From an uncultured Phenylobacterium sp. (GTDB lineage: Bacteria > Pseudomonadota > Alphaproteobacteria > Caulobacterales > Caulobacteraceae): a DNA stretch of 8,033 bases. This document shows, piece by piece, positions 1 through 6,078 of this stretch (position 1 is its first letter; each line of letters starts with the position of its first letter). Below the pieces are notes generated by a model that was not told the origin of the DNA, did no database searches, and saw only the letters and a list, made by a program, of their open reading frames with translations. Both the position numbers and the translations under genes were made by a program. The stretch lies in contig CAMFIW010000099.1 in NCBI GenBank assembly GCA_945952355.1, positions 1 to 8,033 on the forward strand, in the 5' to 3' direction.

Positions 1-278
1 ATCCAGCCCTCGGCGATCACCAGACCCGGACGGGCCGGGGCGAAGAAGCTGACCTTCAGCTCCAGCGACATCGGCGTCACCTCGGCGGCCTCGGCGATCA
101 CCGCGTGCGCCATGGCCGCGTCGATCCAGCCGCAGACGAAGCCGCCCTGGGCCACGCCGCCCGAATGGCACATGTGCGGGGCGACGTGGTATTCGATCGC
201 CGCGCGGCCGGGCTCCAGCTTCAGCACGCGCACCTGGCCCAGGGCCTCGTGCAGGGTCGGTGTCGCGGTCTCGGTCAT
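1..278 (-). CDS. PaaI-like hotdog-fold acyl-CoA thioesterase, 3' end outside window
   Basis: This is the first 92 codons of a minus-strand gene that runs off the left edge. It resembles the hotdog (4HBT/PaaI) thioesterases, which hydrolyse acyl-CoA thioesters to free acid and CoA in the cytoplasm. The diagnostic block is SGGVAQGGFVCGWIDAAMAH (residues 39-58). The usual HGG turn is QGG here (Gln44), a variant also seen in this superfamily, and Asp53 in WIDAAMA sits at the usual acidic catalytic position at the start of the central helix. The following SLELKVSFFAPARPG segment matches the strand after that helix. The start is set by AGGGAG (complement of 285-290), six bases upstream of the ATG. 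The gene begins 28 bases after the IclR gene on the same strand, so the two are probably cotranscribed. With the dehydrogenase and hydrolase nearby, an acyl-CoA catabolic role is inferred; the substrate is unknown. Confidence 0.8.
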   Translation of the reverse strand, partial: MTETATPTLHEALGQVRVLKLEPGRAAIEYHVAPHMCHSGGVAQGGFVCGWIDAAMAHAVIAEAAEVTPMSLELKVSFFAPARPGLVIAEGW

Positions 279-306
279 GTCGGGCTCCCTATCGCCGTCA
301 CCATAG

Positions 307-1089
307 CTAGTCCGGCGCGGCGCGCGCGAGCCCGGAAATCTCCGCCAGCAGCAGGCGGGCGAGCTCGGCCTCCCGCGCCTCCAGCTCGACGGTGCGTCCG
401 CCGAGGCCGATGCCGATCCGCCGGCCCATCACCGCCTGCGGGGTCAGGGCGCCGATCAGGCCGTTGCCCGGGCTGACCGCATCCTTGGAGAAGGCGTAGC
501 CGCGCGAGCGGACCTCGTGCAGCCGGACCAGGAGGTCGCTGATCCGCACGCGGTCCTCCGGGGTGCGGTAGTTCAGCCGGCGCACCAGCCGGCGCACCGC
601 CTCGTCCGGCTGGGCCGACAGGAAGAGCTGGCCCATGCCGCTCACCGCCAGCGGCCGCAGCAGGCCCGGCGTCACCATGCCCGCCAGGGGTTCGCCGCCA
701 TGGATCACGTGCAGATACTGGGCGTGCAGGTCCGACTGGGTGGCCAGGATCACGGTCAGGCCGGTCGCCGCATGCAGCCGCTCGGCCGCGCCCAGCACCG
801 CGCCGTCGCCGAACAGGCTCTCCGGCACCCAGCGGCCGAGCACCGCGATGCGCATGGTGGGATTGTAGGTCCGCCGCGCGCGGTCGTATTCCAGATAGCC
901 CAGCACCACGAGGCTCTTCAGCAGCGCGGCCGCCGAGGAGGTGGGCCAGCCGAGCCGCGCGGTGACGTCGGACAGGCCCAGCGGCCGCCGCTCGGTCTCG
1001 AACAGTTCGAGCACCGCGAAGGCGCGTTCCGCCGATTTCACCACCGTCTCGACCAGGGCGCCCTCCGAGCGTGCGATTTCCACATACAT
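307..1089 (-). CDS. IclR-family transcriptional regulator
   Basis: A 260-residue protein of normal IclR length. Residues about 16-73 form the N-terminal winged helix-turn-helix (VKSAERAFAVLELF..., recognition region GWPTSSAAALLKSL, wing YLEYDRARRTYNP). Residues about 85-255 form the GAF-like effector-binding domain, including GMGQLFLSAQ and a late LIGALTPQ-type segment. IclR regulators bind a small metabolite, often an aromatic or acid intermediate, and repress or activate a neighbouring catabolic operon. This gene diverges from an acyl-CoA dehydrogenase gene with 67 bases between their starts and precedes a thioesterase gene, so both are likely targets. The ATG at 1089 has no clear Shine-Dalgarno sequence and lies inside a perfect dyad (1076-1095), so the true start could be somewhat downstream. 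An upstream in-frame ATG at 1158 would overlap the start of the dehydrogenase gene and is less likely. Confidence 0.88.
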   Translation of the reverse strand: MYVEIARSEGALVETVVKSAERAFAVLELFETERRPLGLSDVTARLGWPTSSAAALLKSLVVLGYLEYDRARRTYNPTMRIAVLGRWVPESLFGDGAVLGAAERLHAATGLTVILATQSDLHAQYLHVIHGGEPLAGMVTPGLLRPLAVSGMGQLFLSAQPDEAVRRLVRRLNYRTPEDRVRISDLLVRLHEVRSRGYAFSKDAVSPGNGLIGALTPQAVMGRRIGIGLGGRTVELEAREAELARLLLAEISGLARAAPD

Positions 1090-1095
1090 GGAAAT
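1076..1095. promoter_or_regulatory. Candidate IclR-type operator (perfect 7+7 dyad)
   Basis: The sequence reads ATTTCCA, six bases, TGGAAAT: a perfect 7-bp inverted repeat. The half-sites are the same as those of the E. coli IclR operator consensus TGGAAATNATTTCCA, but here in the everted order. The dyad covers the proposed IclR start codon and lies 62 bases upstream of the dehydrogenase ATG, a suitable place for autorepression and control of the divergent gene. Binding is inferred, not shown. Confidence 0.5.
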
Positions 1096-1156
1096 GACGC
1101 GCCCATCCTGCGCCGACGCGCCGCCGATGTCAGCCTCGCAGGCGAGGAGGACGCCC

Positions 1157-2326
1157 ATGGATTTCCAGCTTTCCGAAGAGCACCGGATGATCGCCGACCT
1201 CGCGCGGCGGTTCGTCGACGACCAGCTGATGCCACTCGAACCGGCCATACTGGAGCGCGAGGCGTCCGGCCGGCCGCCGGGCCTCAGCGCCGCCGAGCGG
1301 GAGCGGATCGACAAGGTCTCGCGCGAGCTCGGCCTCTGGGGCCTCGACGCGCCCACCGATGTCGGCGGGGTCGACCTGCCGGCCGTGGCGCTGGTGGCGG
1401 TGAACGAGGCGCTCGGCCGCACCATCGTGCCCTACACCCTGCCGCCCGACAGCCCGAACCTGCGCATGCTGATGGCCACGGTCACCGAGCGCCAGCGCGA
1501 GGCCTATCTGGCGCCCTATGTGCGGGGCGAGACGATCTCGGCCATGGGCATTTCGGAGCCCGGCGCCGGGTCGGACCCGGCCCGCATGATCACCCGCGCC
1601 GAGCGCGACGGCGACGACTGGGTCATCCAGGGCCGGAAGATCTGGATCAGCCGCGCCGCGGAGGCCGACTTCACCATCGTCATGGCGGTGACGCGGAAGT
1701 CGGAGAGCGGTGGCCGGAACGGCGTTTCGGCCTTCCTGGTCGACAAGGGGACGCGCGGCTTCAATGTCCTGCGCCGCATCCCGATGATCGGCGGCGGCGC
1801 GACCTACGAGATCGCGCTGGAGGACTGCCGCGTCGAGGGCTGGAAGCTGCTGGGCGTCGAGGGGCAGGGCTTCGCGGCGATGCAGGTGCGGCTGGGAACG
1901 CGGCGCTGCGAGATGGCCGCCTGGTCGATCGGCATGGCCCAGCGGGCGTTGGAGATGATGGTCGAGTTCGCGCCCCAGCGGGTCACCTTCGGCCAGCCCC
2001 TGTCCGAGCGCCAGGCGATCCAGTGGTGGGTGGCCGACGCCGCCACCCGCATCCACGCGGCGCGGCTGATGACCTATGACTGCGCCTGGAAGCTCGACCA
2101 GGGCCGCGACGTCCGCCAGGAGATCTCGATGATCAAGGCCTACGCCACCGAGATGGCGTGGGAGGTCGTGGACCGCGCCATGCAGTGTTTCGGGGCCATG
2201 GGCATGACCCGCGAGCTCCCCCTGCACCTGATGGCGAGCCGACTGCGGACCATGCGCATCTTCGACGGCCCCACCGAGGTCCACAAATGGGTGGTGGCGA
2301 GGAACCTGCTCGGCACGCGGGCTTGA
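1157..2326 (+). CDS. Acyl-CoA dehydrogenase family flavoprotein
   Basis: A 389-residue FAD enzyme, the usual length for the family, expected to introduce a double bond at C2-C3 of an acyl-CoA. The N-terminal helical domain covers about 1-125. The family signature GISEPGAGSDPAR at 131-143 begins the beta domain (to about 235), which includes WVIQGRKIWIS. The C-terminal helical domain follows, with the second signature around AMQCFGAMGMTRELPLHL (341-358). The segment IFDGPTEVHKWVVAR (368-382) aligns with the IYEGT segment that carries the catalytic Glu in medium-chain enzymes; here the residue is Asp370, as in ACAD10/11-like proteins. The isovaleryl-type alternative Glu position is not acidic (about Arg249). 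The start is well fixed: AGGAGG at 1145-1150, six bases before the ATG. The gene diverges from the IclR gene and precedes a hydrolase gene by 73 bases. The substrate is unknown; a bulky or aromatic acyl-CoA would fit an IclR locus. Confidence 0.92.
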   Translation: MDFQLSEEHRMIADLARRFVDDQLMPLEPAILEREASGRPPGLSAAERERIDKVSRELGLWGLDAPTDVGGVDLPAVALVAVNEALGRTIVPYTLPPDSPNLRMLMATVTERQREAYLAPYVRGETISAMGISEPGAGSDPARMITRAERDGDDWVIQGRKIWISRAAEADFTIVMAVTRKSESGGRNGVSAFLVDKGTRGFNVLRRIPMIGGGATYEIALEDCRVEGWKLLGVEGQGFAAMQVRLGTRRCEMAAWSIGMAQRALEMMVEFAPQRVTFGQPLSERQAIQWWVADAATRIHAARLMTYDCAWKLDQGRDVRQEISMIKAYATEMAWEVVDRAMQCFGAMGMTRELPLHLMASRLRTMRIFDGPTEVHKWVVARNLLGTRA

Positions 2327-2399
2327 GGCGGACCCACTGTCCACGCTTGCCCTGCGCTCGCCCGCGCCTGACAGTCCTCAAAACGAAGGGGAGTGAAAC

Positions 2400-3164
2400 A
2401 TGCCCAAGCTCGACCGCGACGGGGTCGCGATCCACTACGACGTCCGCGGCGAAGGCCCGGTCCTGCTGCTGACCCATGGCTATTCCGCCACCGGCGGCAT
2501 GTGGGACGGCCAGGTCGAGGCTCTGACCAAATCGTTCAAGCTCATCACCTGGGACATGCGCGGCCACGGCCAGAGCGACTATCCGGACGACCTCGCCCAG
2601 TATTCCGAGGCCCTGACCGTCGGCGACATGGCGGCCCTGCTCGACGCCGTCGGTGCGAAGGAGGCGGTGATCGGCGGCCTTTCGCTCGGCGGCTATATGA
2701 GCCTCGCCTTCCATCGCGCCCATCCGGAGCGGACGCGGGCCCTGCTGATCATCGACACCGGCCCCGGCTACAAGAACGACGAGGCCCGGGCCGGGTGGAA
2801 CGCCACGGCCATCAAGCGCGCCGAGAAGCTGGAGGCCGAGGGCCTGCCGAGCGGCGGCTCGGCCGAGGTGCGCCAGGCCCGCCATCGCGACGCCACCGGC
2901 CTGGCCCGCGCCGCCCGCGGCATGCTCACCCAGCACGACGCGCGGGTGATCGAGAGCCTGCCCGACATCAGGGTCCCCAGCGTGGTGGTGGTCGGCGCCG
3001 ACGACACGCCCTTCCTGGCCGCGTCCAGCTACATGGCCGCCAAGATACCGGGCGCAAAGTTGGTGACGATCCCGAACGCCGGCCATGCTGCAAACATCGA
3101 CCAGCCCGCGGCGTTCAACGCGGCCCTGGTCGAGTTCCTGGACAATGCGCGGCTGGGAGCCTAG
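2400..3164 (+). CDS. Alpha/beta-fold hydrolase
   Basis: A 254-residue cytoplasmic alpha/beta hydrolase without a signal peptide. The oxyanion-hole segment THGYSATGGMW spans 25-35. The nucleophile elbow GLSLGG places Ser95. The acid is in VVVVGADDTPF (Asp201 or Asp202) and the base is His229 in IPNAGHA. WDMRGHGQSD at 51-60 is the strand-4 loop typical of the esterase, epoxide hydrolase and ring-cleavage hydrolase branch. The short lid (about 120-185) does not identify a substrate. AAGGGGAG at 2386-2393, six bases before the ATG, fixes the start. It follows the acyl-CoA dehydrogenase on the same strand after 73 bases and may be its operon partner, hydrolysing a (thio)ester or lactone from the same pathway. 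The stop lies in CTAG (3161-3164), which also supplies the stop of the converging PRC-barrel gene. Confidence 0.9.
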   Translation: MPKLDRDGVAIHYDVRGEGPVLLLTHGYSATGGMWDGQVEALTKSFKLITWDMRGHGQSDYPDDLAQYSEALTVGDMAALLDAVGAKEAVIGGLSLGGYMSLAFHRAHPERTRALLIIDTGPGYKNDEARAGWNATAIKRAEKLEAEGLPSGGSAEVRQARHRDATGLARAARGMLTQHDARVIESLPDIRVPSVVVVGADDTPFLAASSYMAAKIPGAKLVTIPNAGHAANIDQPAAFNAALVEFLDNARLGA

Positions 3165-3610
3165 CGGCGACGCCCGTCGGTGATATCGGTCAGAAGGCCG
3201 GGGACCGGCTCGCCGCCGGTGGTCGCGACCAGGTGGCCCGCCGACTTCACGCCGTGGCGCGGCCGCGGGAGCAGCAGGCCGTCCGACGAGGCGTAGCCGC
3301 GGTCATAGACCGTCAGGTCCGCGATGCTGTCCGGCGTGGCGTCGGGGATCACGAATTCCTTGTCGACGATGGACAGGTCCTCGAAGGCGACGATCACGCG
3401 CCGGCCCGGCGCGCCGACGAAGTCGCCGACCTCGACGATGGCGAAGGCCAGGTGATCGTCCTTCATCAGCAGGTCCTCGATCCGGCCGACCTTCTCGCCG
3501 GCGCGGTTGAGGACGGGACGGCTGAGCAGTTCGCTGGTGGGATAGGACGACTGCAGCTCGGACAGGGGAACGGCGGTCAGGGCGGGGGCGACGGTCTCGG
3601 GCAGGCTCAT
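3161..3610 (-). CDS. PRC-barrel domain protein
   Basis: A 149-residue soluble protein. Residues about 24-95 match a PRC-barrel: the SELLSRPVLNRAGEKVGRIED opening with its conserved turn, then LLMKDDHLAFAIVEVG, a Gly-Arg turn, RVIVAFEDLSI and the closing strand. Residues 96-149 are a less ordered tail rich in Gly, Pro and Arg. Stand-alone PRC-barrel proteins are common in alphaproteobacteria and often stress-associated, but their molecular role is generally undefined; the fold resembles the RimM and photosynthetic reaction-centre H-subunit domain. No good Shine-Dalgarno precedes the ATG at 3610. A GGAGGAG lies about 31 bases upstream, but an in-frame TAG (3647-3649) blocks any longer start. 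The gene ends tail-to-tail with the hydrolase gene, with no space for a terminator between them. Confidence 0.85.
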   Translation of the reverse strand: MSLPETVAPALTAVPLSELQSSYPTSELLSRPVLNRAGEKVGRIEDLLMKDDHLAFAIVEVGDFVGAPGRRVIVAFEDLSIVDKEFVIPDATPDSIADLTVYDRGYASSDGLLLPRPRHGVKSAGHLVATTGGEPVPGLLTDITDGRRR

Positions 3611-3702
3611 GGGGAGGGTTCCGGTCCAGGAGAAGGGTCGCTCCTCCTACGGACTCCATCGGCCGGCCGCCGTGAGATAAGTCAAATCGCCGGGCCGCCA
3701 CG

Positions 3703-3721
3703 TTGTGATCTCACCTCACAA
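3703..3721. promoter_or_regulatory. Possible operator dyad between divergent genes
   Basis: TTGTGA, seven bases, TCACAA form a perfect 6-bp inverted repeat in the 186-base region between the PRC-barrel and methyltransferase genes. The arms look like CRP/FNR-superfamily half-sites, but the spacer is seven rather than six bases. The complement also has TTGACT (from GATAAGTCAAA at 3675-3685) as a possible -35 box for the PRC gene, without a convincing -10. Weak evidence. Confidence 0.25.
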
Positions 3722-3796
3722 GCCGAACGCCGAGACATCGTTTGACCGGGCGCCCTCCAGGCCCCGACCCTGCGCGAGCGACAGAGGGGAGATCGC

Positions 3797-4570
3797 ATGG
3801 AACAGCGGTTCATGTTCGACGGCGTGGCCAAGGACTACGACGCCTTTCGGCCGGGCTATCCCGAGGCCCTGTTCGCCGACGCCGCCGCGGAGGCGGCGCT
3901 GGGCGCGGGCGATCGGATCCTGGAGCTGGGCTGCGGCGCTGGCCAGGCCACCGTGGGCCTCGCCGGGCTCGGCGTGCCGCTCCTGGCGGTCGATCCGGGC
4001 CCGGAACTGATCCGCGCCGCCCGCGCCCGGGTGGGCCAGGCGCCGCATGTCGCCTTCGCCGAGGGGACTTTCGAGGCCTGGCCGCTACAGGCTGAGGCCT
4101 TCAAGCTGGTCTTCGCCGCCCAGGCCTGGCACTGGATCGACCCGGCCGTACGCTTCGAGAAGGCGGCCCAAGCCCTGGTCCCGGGCGGCCTGCTGGCGGT
4201 GGCGGGCAATGTGCCCATGCCGGGCCCTCGCGACTTGATCGCGGCGATCGAGCCCCTGTTCCTACGCCACGCGCCTCACCTCTGGGGGCCCGCGCCGGAG
4301 AGCTGGTATCTGCCCTTTGGTCCGCTGAAGGAGCTGTTCCCGACCGCCCAGCGCTACGGGCCGCTGGTCCACAAAACCTATCCCTATGCGCGCGAACTCG
4401 ATCGCGCCGGCTTCGAGGGTCTGCATCGAAGCTATTCGCACTACCAGGCCCTGCCGGCCGCGGACCGTGACGCCCTGATCGGCGGCATGGCCGATGTCAT
4501 CGAGGCCCGCGGCGAGGGCTTCGTCATGTCCTACGAAGCGCATCTCTGGATGGCGCATCGCGTGCGATGA
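3797..4570 (+). CDS. Class I SAM-dependent methyltransferase
   Basis: A 257-residue Rossmann-fold methyltransferase. It opens with YDAFRPGYPEALF (14-26), typical of this group. SAM-binding motif I is ILELGCGAGQAT (41-52), the acidic end of strand 2 is Asp66 in LLAVDPG, and QAWHWID (109-115) is the motif IV region, where the substrate and methyl donor meet. LVPGGLLAV (127-135) is the post-motif strand 5 turn. The C-terminal half (about 140-257) is rich in aromatic residues and probably forms the substrate cap. The acceptor cannot be told from sequence: this broad Methyltransf_11/25 type acts on small molecules, lipids or quinone-like substrates. GAGGGGAG at 3784-3791, five bases upstream, fixes the start. 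No partner gene is on the same strand within 150 bases, so it is probably transcribed alone. Confidence 0.88.
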   Translation: MEQRFMFDGVAKDYDAFRPGYPEALFADAAAEAALGAGDRILELGCGAGQATVGLAGLGVPLLAVDPGPELIRAARARVGQAPHVAFAEGTFEAWPLQAEAFKLVFAAQAWHWIDPAVRFEKAAQALVPGGLLAVAGNVPMPGPRDLIAAIEPLFLRHAPHLWGPAPESWYLPFGPLKELFPTAQRYGPLVHKTYPYARELDRAGFEGLHRSYSHYQALPAADRDALIGGMADVIEARGEGFVMSYEAHLWMAHRVR

Positions 4571-4728
4571 GGCCAGCGCTCCGCGGCCGATCCGCGCCAA
4601 CGCATAAGTCGTCGTTTGGTTCCATCGATATTGTGACGTGTTGATTGGGCTTGATGGACGCCCGAGAATTGCGATGTCATAGTCTACGGGAATTCATCTT
4701 ACTTTCTTGTTCAAGAGAAATCTGCAAT

Positions 4729-4747
4729 CACAATTTGACGAATTGTG
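4729..4747. promoter_or_regulatory. 19-bp dyad overlapping the -35 box of the MNIO operon
   Basis: CACAATTTGACGAATTGTG is a perfect 7-bp inverted repeat with a five-base centre. The proposed -35 hexamer TTGACG (4735-4740) lies in its middle, so a dimeric regulator bound here would block RNA polymerase. No regulator gene lies next to the operon in this window, so the binding protein is unknown. Confidence 0.5.
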
Positions 4748-4761
4748 TAACGACCTAGAAT
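4735..4761 (+). promoter_or_regulatory. Candidate housekeeping promoter for the MNIO operon
   Basis: TTGACGA at 4735-4741, then 12 bases, then CCTAGAAT at 4754-4761. This fits the Caulobacter housekeeping pattern TTGaCg, 10-14 bases, GCTANAWC with six of eight matches in the -10 element. Transcription would start near 4768 and give a leader of about 140 bases before the first gene. An overlapping extracytoplasmic-sigma-like reading (GTAAC at 4747-4751, 16 bases, CGCA at 4768-4771) is possible but weaker. Confidence 0.4.
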
Positions 4762-4877
4762 GAAGATCGCATAAACTAAAAATCGCTGTGCTATGTCGGA
4801 TTTCGAGATCGCGCGTCCTTGGGGAGGGCGGTCTTCGGTCCGGTCTCGGGGGCGTGACTGGCGCCGTTCATTTCACG

Positions 4878-4891
4878 GCCGCTTCGGCGGC
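4878..4891 (+). promoter_or_regulatory. UUCG-capped hairpin just before the ribosome-binding site
   Basis: GCCGC, TTCG, GCGGC: a five-pair G/C stem closed by the very stable UUCG tetraloop. It ends three bases before the AGAGAGGAA ribosome-binding site (4895-4903) of the small operon protein. It may insulate the ribosome-binding site from leader structure, stabilise the 5' end, or take part in translational control. The choice between these is inference. Confidence 0.4.
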
Positions 4892-4909
4892 TTCAGAGAG
4901 GAACGTCCC

Positions 4910-5149
4910 ATGTCTCAGGCGACTACTACGCGCAAGGCGCACATCTTCGTGGGTGAAAAGGGCGCGACCCGCGCAGTTCGCGTTTCGCATCCGGGCAAGC
5001 TCAGCCCCGCCGAGATCCATCGCATCGACGAGGTGCTGGTCAACGAGGTGATCAAGGGCCTGACCGGCTGCGCCTGCCTGTCCGGCACCATCGACGTCAT
5101 CTGGGAGAAGGATTTCGAGAAGGTGCTCGAAGTCCAGCTCGGCCACTAG
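4910..5149 (+). CDS. Small CxC protein, putative MNIO substrate (RiPP-precursor-like)
   Basis: A 79-residue protein directly upstream of an MNIO gene; I do not recognise it as a named family. Predicted layout: polar N-terminus (1-9), strand KAHIFVG (9-15), a basic stretch to about 30, an amphipathic helix SPAEIHRIDEVLVNEVIKGL (32-51), then TGCACLSGTIDVIW (52-65) with the only two cysteines, Cys54 and Cys56, and a charged tail with strand VLEVQLG (72-78). There is no signal peptide or membrane segment. By analogy with other MNIO operons, in which the small first gene encodes the modified substrate and Cys is a frequent target, the C-A-C motif is the likely modification or metal-binding site. 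That is inference. AGAGAGGAA at 4895-4903, about seven bases before the ATG, decides this start over the in-frame ATG at 4793. The gene ends 17 bases before the MNIO start. It could instead be a small metal-binding or adaptor protein for the enzyme. Confidence 0.75.
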   Translation: MSQATTTRKAHIFVGEKGATRAVRVSHPGKLSPAEIHRIDEVLVNEVIKGLTGCACLSGTIDVIWEKDFEKVLEVQLGH

Positions 5150-5166
5150 GGCCGGGAGCGAAGGGG

Positions 5167-6078
5167 ATGACGGCCGCATCCACCCCCATGGTGGGACTGC
5201 TGTATAATCCGGCGGTCCCGATGGTGCTCGACGCCCTCGGCGCGCGCGTCGACTACGTCGAGGTCATCCCCGACCGGCTTTGGTATGATTACGGGCCACA
5301 GGCGGGCCGCAACCGCTTCAGCCATGCGGCGCTGGCCATCGACGAGCTGCGCCGCCACTGCGCCGACCGCGCGGTGATCGGCCACGGCATCGGCCTGTCG
5401 CTGCCCAGCGCCTTGCCGCTGGACGAGGCGGTGCTGGACCAGGTCGCCGCCTCGCACCGCGACCTCGGCTACAGGTGGTACTCCGAGCATCTGTCGATGT
5501 TCCTGGCCCCGCACCGCAGCGTGCCCAACGCCCAGGCCGGAATGGGCCTGCCCGTGCCGTTCGACCAGGAGGTGCTGGAGATCGTCGCCGGCAAGGTGCG
5601 CCGGCTCTCCGATGCGCTGGACGGCGCCCGGATCCTGATGGAGAACGGGACGATCTTCTCCGAAGTGCCCGAGCCGGAGATGAGCGAGCCGGAATTCTTC
5701 AACCGCCTGGCGGCCGAGAGCGGGGCGGGCATGCTGCTCGACCTGCACAACCTCTACGCCAACTGCCTGAACCTGGGCGTCTCGGCGCAGGACTATCTCG
5801 CCGCCCTGGACCCCTCGATCGTGGTCGAGATCCACCTGGCCGGCGGCGACCGGCTAAAGGGCCACTACACCGACAGCCATTCGCGCCGTACGCCGTCGCC
5901 GGTCTGGGACTGGGCGCACGAATGGGCGCCGCGGTTCCCGAACCTGGCGGCCATCACCTTCGAATATCACGAGAGCTATCACCGCCGCCTCGGCCTGGCC
6001 GGGATCGCCGAGGAGGTCGAGCTGATGCACGACCTGGCGGCCCGCGTCGGCGAGGCGCGCCGGGAGGCCGCCGCATGA
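5167..6078 (+). CDS. DUF692 / multinuclear non-heme iron oxidase (MNIO)
   Basis: A 303-residue TIM-barrel protein of the DUF692 family (MbnB, TglH, ChrH, BufB). These enzymes bind two or three iron ions and use O2 to rework residues of a peptide substrate, often Cys. The metal-site motifs appear in family order: GHGIGLSLPS (His73), SEHLS (Glu107, His108), LMENGT (Glu159, Asn160), LLDLHNLYAN (Asp192, His194, Asn195), EIHLAGG (His223), DSHS (Asp236, His238) and TFEYHE (Glu266). Most of the set is intact. The usual DxNN motif reads DLHN here, a His for the first Asn. The short N-terminus before GLLYNP and the full C-terminal helix match the usual length of about 280-300. The start at 5167 uses GGGAG at 5154-5158; AAGGGG directly abuts the ATG and is too close. 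The stop overlaps the next ATG in ATGA, implying translational coupling to the partner. The substrate is most probably the preceding small protein. Confidence 0.9.
   Translation: MTAASTPMVGLLYNPAVPMVLDALGARVDYVEVIPDRLWYDYGPQAGRNRFSHAALAIDELRRHCADRAVIGHGIGLSLPSALPLDEAVLDQVAASHRDLGYRWYSEHLSMFLAPHRSVPNAQAGMGLPVPFDQEVLEIVAGKVRRLSDALDGARILMENGTIFSEVPEPEMSEPEFFNRLAAESGAGMLLDLHNLYANCLNLGVSAQDYLAALDPSIVVEIHLAGGDRLKGHYTDSHSRRTPSPVWDWAHEWAPRFPNLAAITFEYHESYHRRLGLAGIAEEVELMHDLAARVGEARREAAA

Larger units (their letters stand above)
4571..4909 (+). other. Gene-free region upstream of the MNIO operon, partly AT-rich
   Basis: These 339 bases hold no convincing gene. At 4582-4596 a small CGCGG/CCGCG stem without a T-run is all that could terminate the methyltransferase message. 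Bases 4681-4800 have 45 G/C out of 120 by hand count, far below the flanking genes. They contain a minor TCTTG-TT-CAAGA dyad (4705-4716), the CACAATT dyad and the promoter candidate listed separately. From about 4800 the base composition returns to high GC. An in-frame ATG at 4793 would extend the small operon protein by 39 Arg/Gly-rich residues but has no ribosome-binding site. Confidence 0.7.

Noticed and set aside
2336..2375. ACTGTC/GACAGT stem between the dehydrogenase and hydrolase genes
   Set aside because: Six pairs with a 28-base loop and no T-run make neither a terminator nor a convincing operator.
517..3086. Several long open frames antisense or out of frame to the IclR, dehydrogenase and hydrolase genes
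   Set aside because: They are rich in Arg, Gly, Pro, His and Ala, have no motifs or ribosome-binding sites, and mirror well-supported genes in high-GC DNA, where stop codons are rare.
3703..3721. A true CRP site in the PRC-barrel/methyltransferase intergenic region
   Set aside because: The arms match TGTGA/TCACA but the spacer is seven bases instead of six, so it is listed only as a weak dyad.
4582..4596. CGCGG/CCGCG stem as an intrinsic terminator of the methyltransferase gene
   Set aside because: The stem is only five pairs and no T-run follows.
4746..4772. Extracytoplasmic-sigma promoter reading (GTAAC, 16 bases, CGCA)
   Set aside because: The motifs are short and the -10 is a poor match; the overlapping housekeeping-type promoter fits better. 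Kept only as an alternative.
4793..4909. In-frame ATG at 4793 as the start of the small operon protein
   Set aside because: It has no Shine-Dalgarno sequence, the added 39 residues are Arg/Gly-rich and unlike the rest, and a good ribosome-binding site precedes the ATG at 4910.
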